NCBI GenBank assembly: GCA_030066195.1
Contig: JASJCB010000032.1
Location: 1 to 54,364, forward strand
Source: Acidobacteriota bacterium
GTDB lineage: Bacteria; Acidobacteriota; Holophagae; Acanthopleuribacterales; Acanthopleuribacteraceae
DNA length: 54,364 bases
Reading direction: 5' to 3'
The position numbers and the translations under genes were made by a program. How positions within the stretch are numbered: position 1 is the first letter of the stretch; every line of letters begins with the position of its first letter. The notes beneath the pieces were generated by a model. The model was not told where the DNA came from and ran no database searches. It saw only the letters and a program-made list of their open reading frames with translations. Of the stretch, positions 46,333 to 54,364 are shown in pieces.

Positions 46333-47553
46333 TTAGCCTGCTATTACTTGAACAGTTTCACCGATTTCCTCGAGGATGGCGCGCAGGTCGTCGTAGTCGG
46401 GATATTTGATTTGAATCCACATATTGGCCATGTAGCCGGCCTCCACCGGTTGCGTGGGGGCGCCTACCGGTGGGATGTGGCTTTTGATAATCCACTTGCC
46501 GTATTTCTTTTCGATCAGGTCCAGCCCCTGATAGCCCTGAATATGTCCGTCCCTGTTCGGACGCAAGGTGATGATGGCCGCCGAGTAGTTCCGCGAAAGT
46601 GGACTGGGGCATGCGCCCTTGACTATGCCGAAGGCCCATTCCTTATAGAGGTCCACATCGTTGGCCGCGCAGTACAGGTCCCACTGGCCCACGCCGGGAG
46701 GACGGGCGCCGATCTCCGAGAATTTGAGGCCCTTGGGTCCGTAGAACCACTCCATATGCGTAGGCGCGGTATGTAGCCCCAGTTCGCCGATGACCTTTCT
46801 ACCCAGTGACTTCAGTTCGTCATAGCCGGGCGCATTCATGCGGTTGGTAGTGATGATCACGGGGGAAATCCAGCGAGTGCGCATGGCTTCCAACACGTTG
46901 GGGTAATAATGACTGACGAAATCGTGGGCAATCTGACCACCCACGGTCAAGGTGTCGTAGAAACCCTCGTGGCCCTCGATAAACTCTTCCAAAGCGACAC
47001 TGTGACCACCGGCCACCCCGGTGTCAACCAGGGCGGGGTCCAACTCGGACTCGTTGTTCACCCGCCAGGTGGATGCGGCACCGGCGCCGCCGCGCGGTTT
47101 GAGGATGATGGGATAACCCACGCGATCGGCAAAAGCCTTGACCTCCGCCGGGGTTGCCGCCGCCTCGGATTGGGCGCAGGGAATGCCGTGCTTTCTCATG
47201 AACTCCTTCATGATGGTCTTGTCACGGCAGAGCACGGTTTGCTCGTAGCTCAAGCCCGGTATCTTGCAGGCTTCGCGCACACGAGCGGCCGTGAGCATAT
47301 GCGCCTCGATGGTTGCTTCCATACGGTCCACCCAGCCGCGATTCTGGATGCGGCGGACCGTGTCGTACATCTGGTTCTCGTCACAAACATTGCTGACTTG
47401 CTCGTAGCCGTCAAGCCAGCTCTTCAAATCGTCGGGCAACATGCCTACGGGAGCTTCACCGATACCGGTGACATGAGCGCCGACCGCTTTCAAGGCGCGG
47501 ACGAACTGCTTCTGGTAGGCGGGAAAGTGCGGTGCAACAAAGAGAACGTGCAT
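46333..47553 (-). CDS. ATP-grasp ligase A of the ATP-grasp/glycogen synthase cluster
   Basis: This 406-residue ATP-grasp protein begins MHVLFVAPHFPAYQKQFVRA. The glycine loop is IILKPRGGAGAASTW near 150, the hinge VALEEFIEGHEGFYD near 188, and the metal motif PTHMEWF...KFSEIGARPPGVGQWD near 268-290. It is first in the row and nine bases before glgA, so those two are co-transcribed. A strong site (GGAGG) precedes the ATG. The A, B and C proteins keep the same length and active-site order but diverge between motifs, so they probably arose by duplication and now handle different substrates. No methyltransferase or exporter is linked. Confidence 0.86.
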   Translation of the reverse strand: MHVLFVAPHFPAYQKQFVRALKAVGAHVTGIGEAPVGMLPDDLKSWLDGYEQVSNVCDENQMYDTVRRIQNRGWVDRMEATIEAHMLTAARVREACKIPGLSYEQTVLCRDKTIMKEFMRKHGIPCAQSEAAATPAEVKAFADRVGYPIILKPRGGAGAASTWRVNNESELDPALVDTGVAGGHSVALEEFIEGHEGFYDTLTVGGQIAHDFVSHYYPNVLEAMRTRWISPVIITTNRMNAPGYDELKSLGRKVIGELGLHTAPTHMEWFYGPKGLKFSEIGARPPGVGQWDLYCAANDVDLYKEWAFGIVKGACPSPLSRNYSAAIITLRPNRDGHIQGYQGLDLIEKKYGKWIIKSHIPPVGAPTQPVEAGYMANMWIQIKYPDYDDLRAILEEIGETVQVIAG

Positions 47554-47659
47554 CCGATTCCTCCTGATGGAATGGGCAATTCAAAAAAACCCGCTCCGAA
47601 CCCGGCAATTGCCGGGCTTCCGGCGTATAAGTCGAACCCGGCAAGCATAGTATGGGGAG

Positions 47660-47694
47660 TTTCAAGTTTCAAGTTTAAAGTTACAAGTGGCAAG
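47660..47694. repeat. Degenerate heptamer tandem repeat
   Basis: Five units in tandem: TTTCAAG, TTTCAAG, TTTAAAG, TTACAAG, TGGCAAG. It lies between the ATP-grasp A start and the SbcC stop. It may be a slippage-derived repeat in the promoter region of the ATP-grasp/glgA set. Confidence 0.7.
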
Positions 47695-47698
47695 GTTG

Positions 47699-47714
47699 AG
47701 GGGCTGCCGCCCCT
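47699..47714 (-). terminator. GC stem after the sbcC stop codon
   Basis: AGGGGC (47699-47704) pairs with GCCCCT (47709-47714) with a TGCC loop, 53 bases beyond the sbcC stop. On the minus strand it is followed by AACCTTGCC, with no T-run, so it is only a weak terminator candidate. Confidence 0.3.
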
Positions 47715-47766
47715 GGACCCCGCCGGGCAAGGCGCCGGTTTCCCGGCGTGCTTTCGCGGGGCCTGT

Positions 47767-50700
47767 TCAGTTTACCGCGGTTTCTATTCGGCTGGAGCCG
47801 TTGGCCGCTCTTACCAGTTTGACGCGGACTCCCAGGCGGTCGGCGATCGAACTCAGGTGGCTGATGATACCTATTTGTCTGCCCGTTGCCTGGAGGTTGT
47901 CCAGGGCCGACAGGGCGATGTCCAGCGTCTCCGCATCCAGGCTGCCGAAGCCCTCGTCGATGAACAGGCTTTCGATATTCGTACGCTCTGAGGATAACGA
48001 GGACAGCGCCAGGGCCAGGGCCAGGGAGACCAGGAAGCTCTCGCCGCCCGATAGACTGTTCAGCGGGCGGATCTCGTCGCCCATGTGACGGTCGATGATT
48101 TGCAGTTCCAGGTCCTCGTGAGGTACCCGTTGCAACCGGTAGCGGGGTTCCAGTTCGTTCAGGTGAACATCGGCCAGTTCCAGCAACAGTTCCAAGGTCA
48201 GGCTTTGGGCGTATTTGCGGAACTTTCGACCGTCGTGAGACCCGATCAGGTCGTTGAGCTTGGACCACAGTTTGGTTCGGTGCTTTTGTTCCGCGATTTT
48301 CGGCAACGACTCAGCCAGACGCTCGCGCTTGCGGCGATCGGCCGTCAGTTGCGCCCGCTTTTCATGGCTTTCCTTGCGCAGGTCTTCGATTTCCTCTTGA
48401 ATGATCCGGTGGCTTCGCTTCATCTCGTCACGCGTGAAGGCGGGCATGCCTTTGTCTTTATGGGCTTGCAGTCTGCCCGCCCTTTCCCGCTGTATCGTTT
48501 CGGCGCGAGAAGTCTCGCCCGCGGCATCGTTCAACCCGCGACGACGATCCTCCAACCAGTCGCGATCGTAGCGGCGATGGTGTAGCACCGTCTCCTCGTC
48601 CAATTCATTGGCATCCAGCATCTCATTCAGGCGTTCCGACAAACGGGTCAACTCCAGTCGACGGCGTTGTAAGTCTTCTTTGCCGTGGCGCAAGCGTTCG
48701 TTCAGAGACAGTTGTTCGTTGTTCACATCGGTCACCGTTTTTTGGGTTTCCGTTGCCGCGATTTCCGCTTCTTCCAGGGTCAGGCGTAGTTTTCGCTCCA
48801 CCAGGTCAACGGGCTCTCCGCCGAAGAGTTGCCCGCGCTCCAACTGTCGCTTGTCCTGGTCTTTTGTCAGCGTATTGACGGTTTCCCGGCGGGCAGTCAG
48901 GATCGTTTCGGCCTCCTTTAGGGACGCGGTGATTTCGGTTTGTTTGTTTCCGGCCTCGGTCAGTTCGTTTTGCAATCGAGTACGGCGCTCGCAAGCCTTG
49001 ACCCAGGTACGCGCCGCCTTCCGGCAGTCGTCAAGGAAGGTTCGCGGGTCTTGTGATAGTTGGTCCGCGTCACGGGAGCCCGTGCATAAGGGAGCGCAGG
49101 AGGCTGTTTGCGAGGCGAGGGTTTCTTCGGCCGCGGCCAGGTCATTTTTCAACCGGACCAGGCGATCCAAACCCGCCTGGTACTCCCGCTCTCGCGTTAG
49201 TAGAAGTTGGTCCGCCCGTTGCAAACGATCCGCCGCCAGCACCGCCTTCTCGGCCAGGACGACAGCCCGCTCCCTGGCCGTCTCCGCTTCCTTGAGGGCG
49301 GTTTGCAACTCGGCCAGGCGCTCCTCGGTTCGGGCATGGGCTTTATCGACCGCCCCTGCATCGGCGGGGTCCACGGCAACACTCAGTTCCTCCAGGCGGC
49401 GGGTGTTTTGTCGACGTTCCTCGGCCAGCGTCTTTTCCCGCTCATCCTGTTTTGCGGCTTCCGCTTTCAGTTCCTCCAGGTTTCGGGCGATTTCCTGGTT
49501 GCGGGCCCGGGCCGCACTTTGTTCCCGGATGATCTGTTGATGCTCGGCGTTCAAGGCGTCTACCCGCTGTTTCCATGTATCCAGCAAGGGATGGCCGGGC
49601 GCTTCTCCGGTTCGGTAGGGATGATCCGTGGCGCCGCACAGCGGACAGGGGTGCCCCTCGTGTAAGAGTTCAGGGCGGCGCGATTCCAGTGACAAGGTCG
49701 CGCGGGTGGTTTCCAGGGTGAAAACGGCCTCTTCTCGACGCGCTTCACAGGTAACGCCGGCCCGTTCCAACTCTTCCAGGCGCGTGGTCAATTCCCGGCC
49801 GCGCAGGGTTTCATTTTCTATTTTGGTTACGGTTTCGCCGTGTTCCCGGTTCAGGGCTGCCGTGCGCGTCAGCAGGTTGGAACAGGCGACCAACGCCCGG
49901 TCCATCTCGGTCAGGGCGTCGATCTCTTGACGAATGGACGGCAGATCGAATTCCTGCCGATGCATTTTGGCTTGTTCGGCCCTGGCAACGGCATCTACAT
50001 GGGCGGACTTTGCCGTTTCGACTTCTTCTTTCGCCTGTTCCAGTCCGGGTTGCAAACGAGCGCCGGCTTCCTCGGCTTCGGCGATCAGGCCCGTTGCCCG
50101 GCGGACTCGGTCCAGATCGACGGCCAGTTTTTCCAGTTGCCGCTCCCAATGGTCCCACTGATCGGCCAGAACGCGGTCGTCCTGATGGATTTCAAACCAG
50201 GACTCTGCCTCGCCGAGTCGGCGTTCCAGGGTGACGATAGTTTCGGCCAGATCGGTTTGCATGCTCTTGACCTTATTGTGCTGGGAAACAGCCTCTTGCA
50301 GAGTCCGGCGGGCGTCTTCCAGTTGCGTCTTGCCCTCTTGTAAGGCTGAATCCAGTCCACGCGCTCGGGCCAGGTCCGGGTGGGCCCGATCCAGCACCTC
50401 GCGAGCATCCCGAGACTTCGCCAGGGCGGCGTGGGCGGCGCTTTCGGCAGTCTTCAGCTTCAGGCTCAGTTCGGTCAGGCGGATTTCGGTTTGACCGTTT
50501 TCGGTTTGCAGTCGTGTCACCGCTTCCAGCTCGCGGTCGCGAGCTTCCAAATGGGGCATGACGTTTAACGCCGCGACAACGGTGTCGATAAGAGTGCGCT
50601 CGGTCTCCAGGGCGGCCTGATCGGCTCGCGCCTTTTCCAAGGCCTGTTCAGCCTCCCGGTATCGTTGCTCCAATTCTTCGAATACGTCGTACCATTCCAG

Positions 50701-51489
50701 GTCGCGACGATTGCTTTCGTGGCGTTCGGCCAGGTCTTTCAGCCGTGTTTCCAACTCGGTGATCTCGGTTTCGATTCTCCGGCGAACCTCATCGTCCAAC
50801 AGATCCCTGGCATCCTTTTGGATTTCCAGGGTTTCCAGCGCGTCTTTTTCCAGCTTGTGGCGTAGAAAGGCAGCCTCGGAGAGACGAGTATAGATTTCGG
50901 TGCCGGTCATGCGTTCCAACAGATCTGAACGACCCCTGGCGTCGGCTTTCAGGAATGCGGCGAACTCGCCCTGGGCCAACAGGACCGAGCGGCAGAATTG
51001 GTCGAAGTCCAGGCCCAGTTTTTCCCGGATCAGCCTCAGGGTTTCGGTTTTGCGATGGTCTCCGAGTTCAGCGCCGGTATCATCATCGAGCAGCGACATG
51101 ATCTGGTCCTGGATCTTACCCGAAACCTTGCCGCGCGCCCGGCGGATTTCCCAGCGGGCGGTGTAGGTGCGATGATCGCTGCCGCGAAATTGGACCTGGG
51201 CGAAGCCGCTGACGGCGCCCTTGCGCAGGAAGTGTTTGACGTCGTTGGCGCCCAGTTTTTCGTCGTTGGCCTGATGATCGGCAATCTTGAAGTTTGCCTT
51301 GCCGCGAAAACGAGGCACCTGGTCGAACAAGGCCAGGCACATGGTGTCCAACAGGGCGGTTTTACCGGAACCGGTAGGTCCGGTGATGGCAAACAGCCCG
51401 GCGTTGCCCAGGGGTTCTGCCTCCAGATCCAGGGAGAATTCTCGGGCCAGGCTGGCAATGTTCTGTCCGCCGATTTTCAGGATCTTCAT
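47767..51489 (-). CDS. sbcC: Exonuclease subunit SbcC
   Basis: The 1240-residue SMC-like ATPase starts MKILKIGGQNIASL. Walker A GPTGSGKTALLD lies near 36, and VLLAQGEFAAFLKA near 138 is the conserved Q-loop region. Long coiled coils flank the zinc hook HPCPLCGATDHP near 617. The C-terminal ATPase lobe has the signature LSGGESFLVSLALALALS near 1160 and Walker B ESLFIDEGFGSLD. With SbcD it forms the Mre11-Rad50-like complex that cuts hairpins and DNA ends. Its ATG overlaps the sbcD stop as ATGA, so the two are translationally coupled. Length is typical for long SbcC proteins. Confidence 0.96.
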   Translation of the reverse strand: MKILKIGGQNIASLAREFSLDLEAEPLGNAGLFAITGPTGSGKTALLDTMCLALFDQVPRFRGKANFKIADHQANDEKLGANDVKHFLRKGAVSGFAQVQFRGSDHRTYTARWEIRRARGKVSGKIQDQIMSLLDDDTGAELGDHRKTETLRLIREKLGLDFDQFCRSVLLAQGEFAAFLKADARGRSDLLERMTGTEIYTRLSEAAFLRHKLEKDALETLEIQKDARDLLDDEVRRRIETEITELETRLKDLAERHESNRRDLEWYDVFEELEQRYREAEQALEKARADQAALETERTLIDTVVAALNVMPHLEARDRELEAVTRLQTENGQTEIRLTELSLKLKTAESAAHAALAKSRDAREVLDRAHPDLARARGLDSALQEGKTQLEDARRTLQEAVSQHNKVKSMQTDLAETIVTLERRLGEAESWFEIHQDDRVLADQWDHWERQLEKLAVDLDRVRRATGLIAEAEEAGARLQPGLEQAKEEVETAKSAHVDAVARAEQAKMHRQEFDLPSIRQEIDALTEMDRALVACSNLLTRTAALNREHGETVTKIENETLRGRELTTRLEELERAGVTCEARREEAVFTLETTRATLSLESRRPELLHEGHPCPLCGATDHPYRTGEAPGHPLLDTWKQRVDALNAEHQQIIREQSAARARNQEIARNLEELKAEAAKQDEREKTLAEERRQNTRRLEELSVAVDPADAGAVDKAHARTEERLAELQTALKEAETARERAVVLAEKAVLAADRLQRADQLLLTREREYQAGLDRLVRLKNDLAAAEETLASQTASCAPLCTGSRDADQLSQDPRTFLDDCRKAARTWVKACERRTRLQNELTEAGNKQTEITASLKEAETILTARRETVNTLTKDQDKRQLERGQLFGGEPVDLVERKLRLTLEEAEIAATETQKTVTDVNNEQLSLNERLRHGKEDLQRRRLELTRLSERLNEMLDANELDEETVLHHRRYDRDWLEDRRRGLNDAAGETSRAETIQRERAGRLQAHKDKGMPAFTRDEMKRSHRIIQEEIEDLRKESHEKRAQLTADRRKRERLAESLPKIAEQKHRTKLWSKLNDLIGSHDGRKFRKYAQSLTLELLLELADVHLNELEPRYRLQRVPHEDLELQIIDRHMGDEIRPLNSLSGGESFLVSLALALALSSLSSERTNIESLFIDEGFGSLDAETLDIALSALDNLQATGRQIGIISHLSSIADRLGVRVKLVRAANGSSRIETAVN

Positions 51490-52733
51490 TGCTCGGCTCC
51501 GCGAACGGAGGCCAACAACTCGCAAAACACCGTACGCAAGTCCTCGGGCGGGTCGCCGTCGTTCTGATGCCGGTAGCAGCGGTCGAAGACGATTTCAGGC
51601 TGCATGTCTTTGAGCGTGGTTTCGGGCAGCGCGGTAGCCAGGGGTCGATGATCGGAGTTTTGGCGCTCCAGACCCAGCTTTAACAGGCGCGGTTCTTTGC
51701 TTTCCAAGGCTTTTTCCACCCGTTGGCGAAGACCGGGCACGGGGCCGCTTACCTTGACGGAAACCTCCAGCAGGGGTCGTTCCTCTTCAACCGCAAACGG
51801 GCTGAGGTCGTCGAGGGCGGCCAGGACACTGTCAAGATCGGCCTCGGGAATGCCGCGCATGCGTTTCATGGGCACCAGGCGCGGCACGCGGATCTCGCGC
51901 ACATCGCCCAGGAGCGGGCCCTCCAGGGAGACCACGTAGACAGCGTGTTTGTATTCGTCCTCGCTGAAGGAGAGCGGAATAGGCGAACCGGAGTAACGGA
52001 CGGCGCCCTGCTTGTCGACCAACTGGGCCAGGTGCAGGTGTCCCAGGGCGGTGTAAGCGGCACGTGGTGGAAAGAGGTCCAGGGGCAATGCGTGTTTGTT
52101 GGCGCCCAAAATCTTGCGCTCGCTGTCTTCCGAGATGCGCGTGCCCTGCATATAGCAGTGGCCCGTGGCGATCAGGGCGTGATGCTGATCGCAACGACCG
52201 ATGACGTGGGACAGCAATTCGCGGTACATGGTTTTGACGCCGGCGATAAAGTGGTCCAGTTCGGAGTCCGGGTCGCGGGGCGGCAGGTCGGGCACGCGGA
52301 TGAAGGGCATGGCGGCCACCCAGGCCGCGATTTCACCCGCACGGTTTTTCAGGGCGATGGTCATCCGCGCCACATCCAGGCGGCCGTGCTCGTCGCGTGG
52401 AACGCCGCCCACCACATGGATGTTCATGGAATCCAGCAGCGGCGTGGGCGCATTCAGCCGCGCGGCCGAGTCGTGATTGCCGCCGATGATCACGATTTGA
52501 AAATGGGTCGGCATGCGCTTGATCGCATCGGCCAGGAAGCGATAGTACTGTTCCAAGGCCCAGGTGGGCGGGTTGGACGTATCGAAGATATCGCCGGTAA
52601 CCAGAAGGGCGTCCACCGCTTCCTGCTCCAGGGTGCGCAAGAGCCAGGAGAGAAAACCACGATGTTCGTATTCGCGCGAAAAACCGTGCAGGGTATGTCC
52701 CAGATGCCAGTCAGATGTATGTAAGAGGCGCAT
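51486..52733 (-). CDS. sbcD: Exonuclease subunit SbcD
   Basis: This 415-residue calcineurin-like nuclease has all Mre11/SbcD motifs: HTSDWHLGHTLHGFSRE near 5, VTGDIFDTSNPP near 45, IIGGNHDSAARL near 83, and ALGHLHLAQ near 220. Residues 270-400 form the capping domain. It is the nuclease of the SbcCD complex. The gene is the first of the pair and lies divergent from purU, with about 170 bases between them. The ribosome-binding site (GGAACC) is weak. Confidence 0.95.
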   Translation of the reverse strand: MRLLHTSDWHLGHTLHGFSREYEHRGFLSWLLRTLEQEAVDALLVTGDIFDTSNPPTWALEQYYRFLADAIKRMPTHFQIVIIGGNHDSAARLNAPTPLLDSMNIHVVGGVPRDEHGRLDVARMTIALKNRAGEIAAWVAAMPFIRVPDLPPRDPDSELDHFIAGVKTMYRELLSHVIGRCDQHHALIATGHCYMQGTRISEDSERKILGANKHALPLDLFPPRAAYTALGHLHLAQLVDKQGAVRYSGSPIPLSFSEDEYKHAVYVVSLEGPLLGDVREIRVPRLVPMKRMRGIPEADLDSVLAALDDLSPFAVEEERPLLEVSVKVSGPVPGLRQRVEKALESKEPRLLKLGLERQNSDHRPLATALPETTLKDMQPEIVFDRCYRHQNDGDPPEDLRTVFCELLASVRGAEQ

Positions 52734-52903
52734 GAGGTTCCGACTCCGGCGGAAAGCCGTAAATTACTGGTTAGTGATTGTATGGCATGTCGCGCAAACA
52801 ATAAAGTGGGTAAAATGGCTATTCACCGGCGGCCCCTGTCCCGATAAGCGATATGCCGTCCCCACCTGCGCATTCAAATCTGACTTGAGGGGAGGCATTC
52901 GGC

Positions 52904-53737
52904 ATGAAGCTTGTCGTTTATATCTCGACCACGGACCGGCCCGGACTGGTCCACGACATTACCGGTATTTTCAACCGTTGGCAATTGAACATCATCAGCA
53001 ACGGCGAATTCGTGGAACAGAAGGCCGGACTGTTCTTTATGCGCTCGGAGGTCGTGGGCGAGGCCGACGCCTGTGAACTGGAGCGGCAGTTGGAAGCGCT
53101 GTTACCCGAGGAGTCCGAATTGCGGGTGATCCCCAGGCGCAAGAAACCGATCGTGATCATGGCAACCAGGGAATCACATTGCGTGGGCGACCTGTTGATC
53201 CGGGCGCGAGCAAACGAATTACAAGCAGAAATCAAGGCGGTGGTGGCCAATCACGAAAACCTGCGCGACCTGGTCGAGGGATTCGGCGTCCCGTTTGTGC
53301 ACGTGCCCCACGAGAACAGCACCCGCGAGATCCACGAACACCGAATCCTGAAGGCCGTGGGACAATACGACCCGGAATTCCTGGTTCTGGCCAAGTACAT
53401 GCGTATCTTGTCGCCCACCTTTGTAGCCCATTATCCCTATCGCATGATCAACATCCACCACAGCTTCCTACCGGCGTTCATCGGGGCCAATCCTTACAAG
53501 CAGGCGTACGCGCGCGGGGTGAAGATTATCGGGGCGACCTCGCATTTCGTGACAGATGATTTGGATCAAGGACCCATTATCGCCCAGAAGGTGCATCCGG
53601 TGGATCATTCCCACAGCGCTCGCGACATGGCCGTGGTGGGTCGCGATGTGGAGAAAATCACCCTGGCCGCGGCGCTGCGCCTTGTCTTCGAGGACCGGGT
53701 GTTCGTCCACGGTAACCGGACGGTGATTTTCGATTGA
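52904..53737 (+). CDS. purU: Formyltetrahydrofolate deformylase
   Basis: The 277-residue protein has an N-terminal ACT domain (residues 1-80, STTDRPGLVHDITGIF) and a formyltransferase-like domain (85-277). Family residues include VANHENLRDLVEGFGVPF, the catalytic MINIHHSFLPAFIGANPYKQAY with His and the loop, and VTDDLDQGPIIAQ with the conserved Asp. PurU hydrolyses 10-formyl-tetrahydrofolate to formate and tetrahydrofolate, feeding purine synthesis and balancing one-carbon units. The ACT domain gives feedback by methionine or glycine. GAGGGGAGG before the ATG supports the start. Confidence 0.96.
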   Translation: MKLVVYISTTDRPGLVHDITGIFNRWQLNIISNGEFVEQKAGLFFMRSEVVGEADACELERQLEALLPEESELRVIPRRKKPIVIMATRESHCVGDLLIRARANELQAEIKAVVANHENLRDLVEGFGVPFVHVPHENSTREIHEHRILKAVGQYDPEFLVLAKYMRILSPTFVAHYPYRMINIHHSFLPAFIGANPYKQAYARGVKIIGATSHFVTDDLDQGPIIAQKVHPVDHSHSARDMAVVGRDVEKITLAAALRLVFEDRVFVHGNRTVIFD

Positions 53738-54086
53738 TCCGAGCGATGTGTTCCGCGGGACGCAGAGAAAAGCGCCCCACCGTTCGGTGGTACGGGAAGT
53801 GTTGGGTATCAGGACGTCTGGTCGACGAGTGGGTGTGCCTGTGATTCTAACCTTACGCCCAGTTTCCCGCACCACCGAACGATGAGGCGCATCCGGTAGA
53901 ACTGTCGCTCACCTCTTAACTTAGTCAGCTCGCCGGCAATTGTGGTGAACGCGGTGTCAAAGATTGTAAAAAGATGTAATCCAGGCATCCTGCAAACTGA
54001 CGATACGCGACTAAAGTCCTGCAACCGTTTAGTGGACAGGCCGTACCGGGGCAGACGTCGGCGAATTCTTCTGTTTGGGAGTACTC
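53738..54086. other. Intergenic region after purU, with inverted repeat
   Basis: No gene is securely seen in these 349 bases. A minus-strand frame at 53809-54024 (71 residues, with WCGKLGVRLESQAHPLVDQ) could be a fragment of a mobile-element protein, but I cannot identify it. An 18-base imperfect inverted repeat is listed separately. Confidence 0.35.
53781..53881. repeat. Eighteen-base inverted repeat
   Basis: CGTTCGGTGGTACGGGAA (53781-53798) is repeated in inverted form at 53864-53881 with one mismatch (17 of 18). The 65-base spacer is non-coding. The arms may be ends of a small mobile element or a regulatory stem. Confidence 0.6.
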
Positions 54087-54364
54087 ATGAATCGATTAAA
54101 AATCTTTCTACTCTTGGGGATGACGGCAATCGCCGGCTTGTTGACTGCCGGCGAGAAGGAGTTGAAGGTTCTCTTCATTGGGAACAGCTATACCTATTAC
54201 CACGAGTTGCCCGCCGTTATGGCCCGGCTGGGAGCCGATGCGGGTTGGACCGTCGAGGCGAAGCACCATACGGGCCATAACGGCGGGCAACTCGTGGTAA
54301 TAGGTATAGCTGTTCCCAATGAAGAGAACCTTCAACTCCTTCTCGCCGGCAGTCAACAAGCCGG
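54087..54364 (+). CDS. Truncated SGNH/GDSL-type hydrolase, 5' end only
   Basis: The gene begins at ATG 54087 after GGGAG. It encodes a signal peptide (MNRLKIFLLLGMTAIAGLLTAG) and then KVLFIGNSYTYYHELPAVMARL, block I of SGNH/GDSL esterases with the nucleophile Ser in GNSYT. The reading frame stays open to the window edge, but the last 94 bases are an exact inverted copy of 54133-54226. Residues after about codon 61 are therefore probably not real. The rest of the gene is outside the window. Confidence 0.65.
   Translation, partial: MNRLKIFLLLGMTAIAGLLTAGEKELKVLFIGNSYTYYHELPAVMARLGADAGWTVEAKHHTGHNGGQLVVIGIAVPNEENLQLLLAGSQQA
54133..54364. repeat. 94-bp perfect inverted repeat at the window end
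   Basis: Bases 54133-54226 are repeated in reverse complement as 54271-54364, separated by a 44-base spacer. The arms lie inside a coding region and one of them ends exactly at the window edge, which is typical of an assembly or amplification fold-back. Confidence 0.9.

Noticed and set aside
53809..54024. A 71-codon minus-strand frame that might be a transposase remnant
   Set aside because: I cannot match it to a family with confidence and it has no clear ribosome-binding site, so it is mentioned only in the intergenic entry.
1..54364. CRISPR arrays, tRNA and rRNA genes
   Set aside because: I saw no regularly spaced direct repeats, no tRNA-like cloverleaf and no rRNA-like sequence on either strand by eye; a program scan would be needed to exclude tRNAs fully.

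Overview
The window looks like chromosomal DNA from a GC-rich, diderm, non-enterobacterial bacterium. LolA, many lipoproteins and signal peptides, and an outer-membrane style repertoire point to two membranes. The mixture of a giant Ser/Thr kinase-AAA-GAF-histidine kinase fusion, an MglA-type GTPase with a long acidic tail, a TubC-docked NRPS, DUF1703-type AAA/nuclease and RiPP genes fits Acidobacteriota (Acanthopleuribacter-like) or a myxobacterium-like lineage. This assignment is inference from gene content; no rRNA or tRNA was seen. The right end carries a 94-bp perfect inverted repeat that looks like a contig-end artefact.

Layout. (1) 1-4116: a grasp-with-spasm RiPP locus, with the SPASM maturase GwsS, three paralogous four-Cys precursor peptides separated by hairpins, and a convergent C39-peptidase ABC exporter; the partner ATP-grasp ligase is probably just off the left edge. 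(2) 4396-7570: a methyltransferase, a membrane protein, an orphan pinensin-type RiPP precursor and a ligase-less polynucleotide kinase-phosphatase. (3) 7978-20559: two sensor kinases (one a 1756-aa trifunctional protein), a SanA/YdcF protein, a GIDE/MULAN-like membrane protein, a sulfotransferase, a secreted esterase and a short-chain dehydrogenase. (4) 20604-31033: a lipoprotein and a three-module NRPS whose last carrier domain is cut off by an in-frame TAA. (5) 31436-41589: secreted and lipoprotein genes, an AAA/PD-(D/E)XK protein, an SPFH protein, an FG-GAP protein, a second orphan RiPP precursor, a palindrome-rich intergenic tract and an MglA-like GTPase. (6) 41662-47553: LolA, then a minus-strand set of three paralogous ATP-grasp ligases with a GT5 glycogen synthase. 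(7) 47767-53737: SbcCD and PurU, followed by a truncated SGNH hydrolase at the edge.

How they work together. In region 1 GwsS and an off-window GwsG would modify the three precursors, and the C39 exporter would remove the leader after an Ala-Gly and export the core. The cores share a spaced Ser/Thr...Thr and Asp...Asp pattern that suits ATP-grasp ester or amide cross-linking. In region 6 the three ATP-grasp enzymes carry the E(I/V)GARPPG motif of amino-acid-ligase-like enzymes and are packed around a glycogen synthase. I cannot assign this set to a described pathway, and it is the best candidate in the window for an unrecognised system. SbcC and SbcD overlap by four bases and form the usual nuclease complex.
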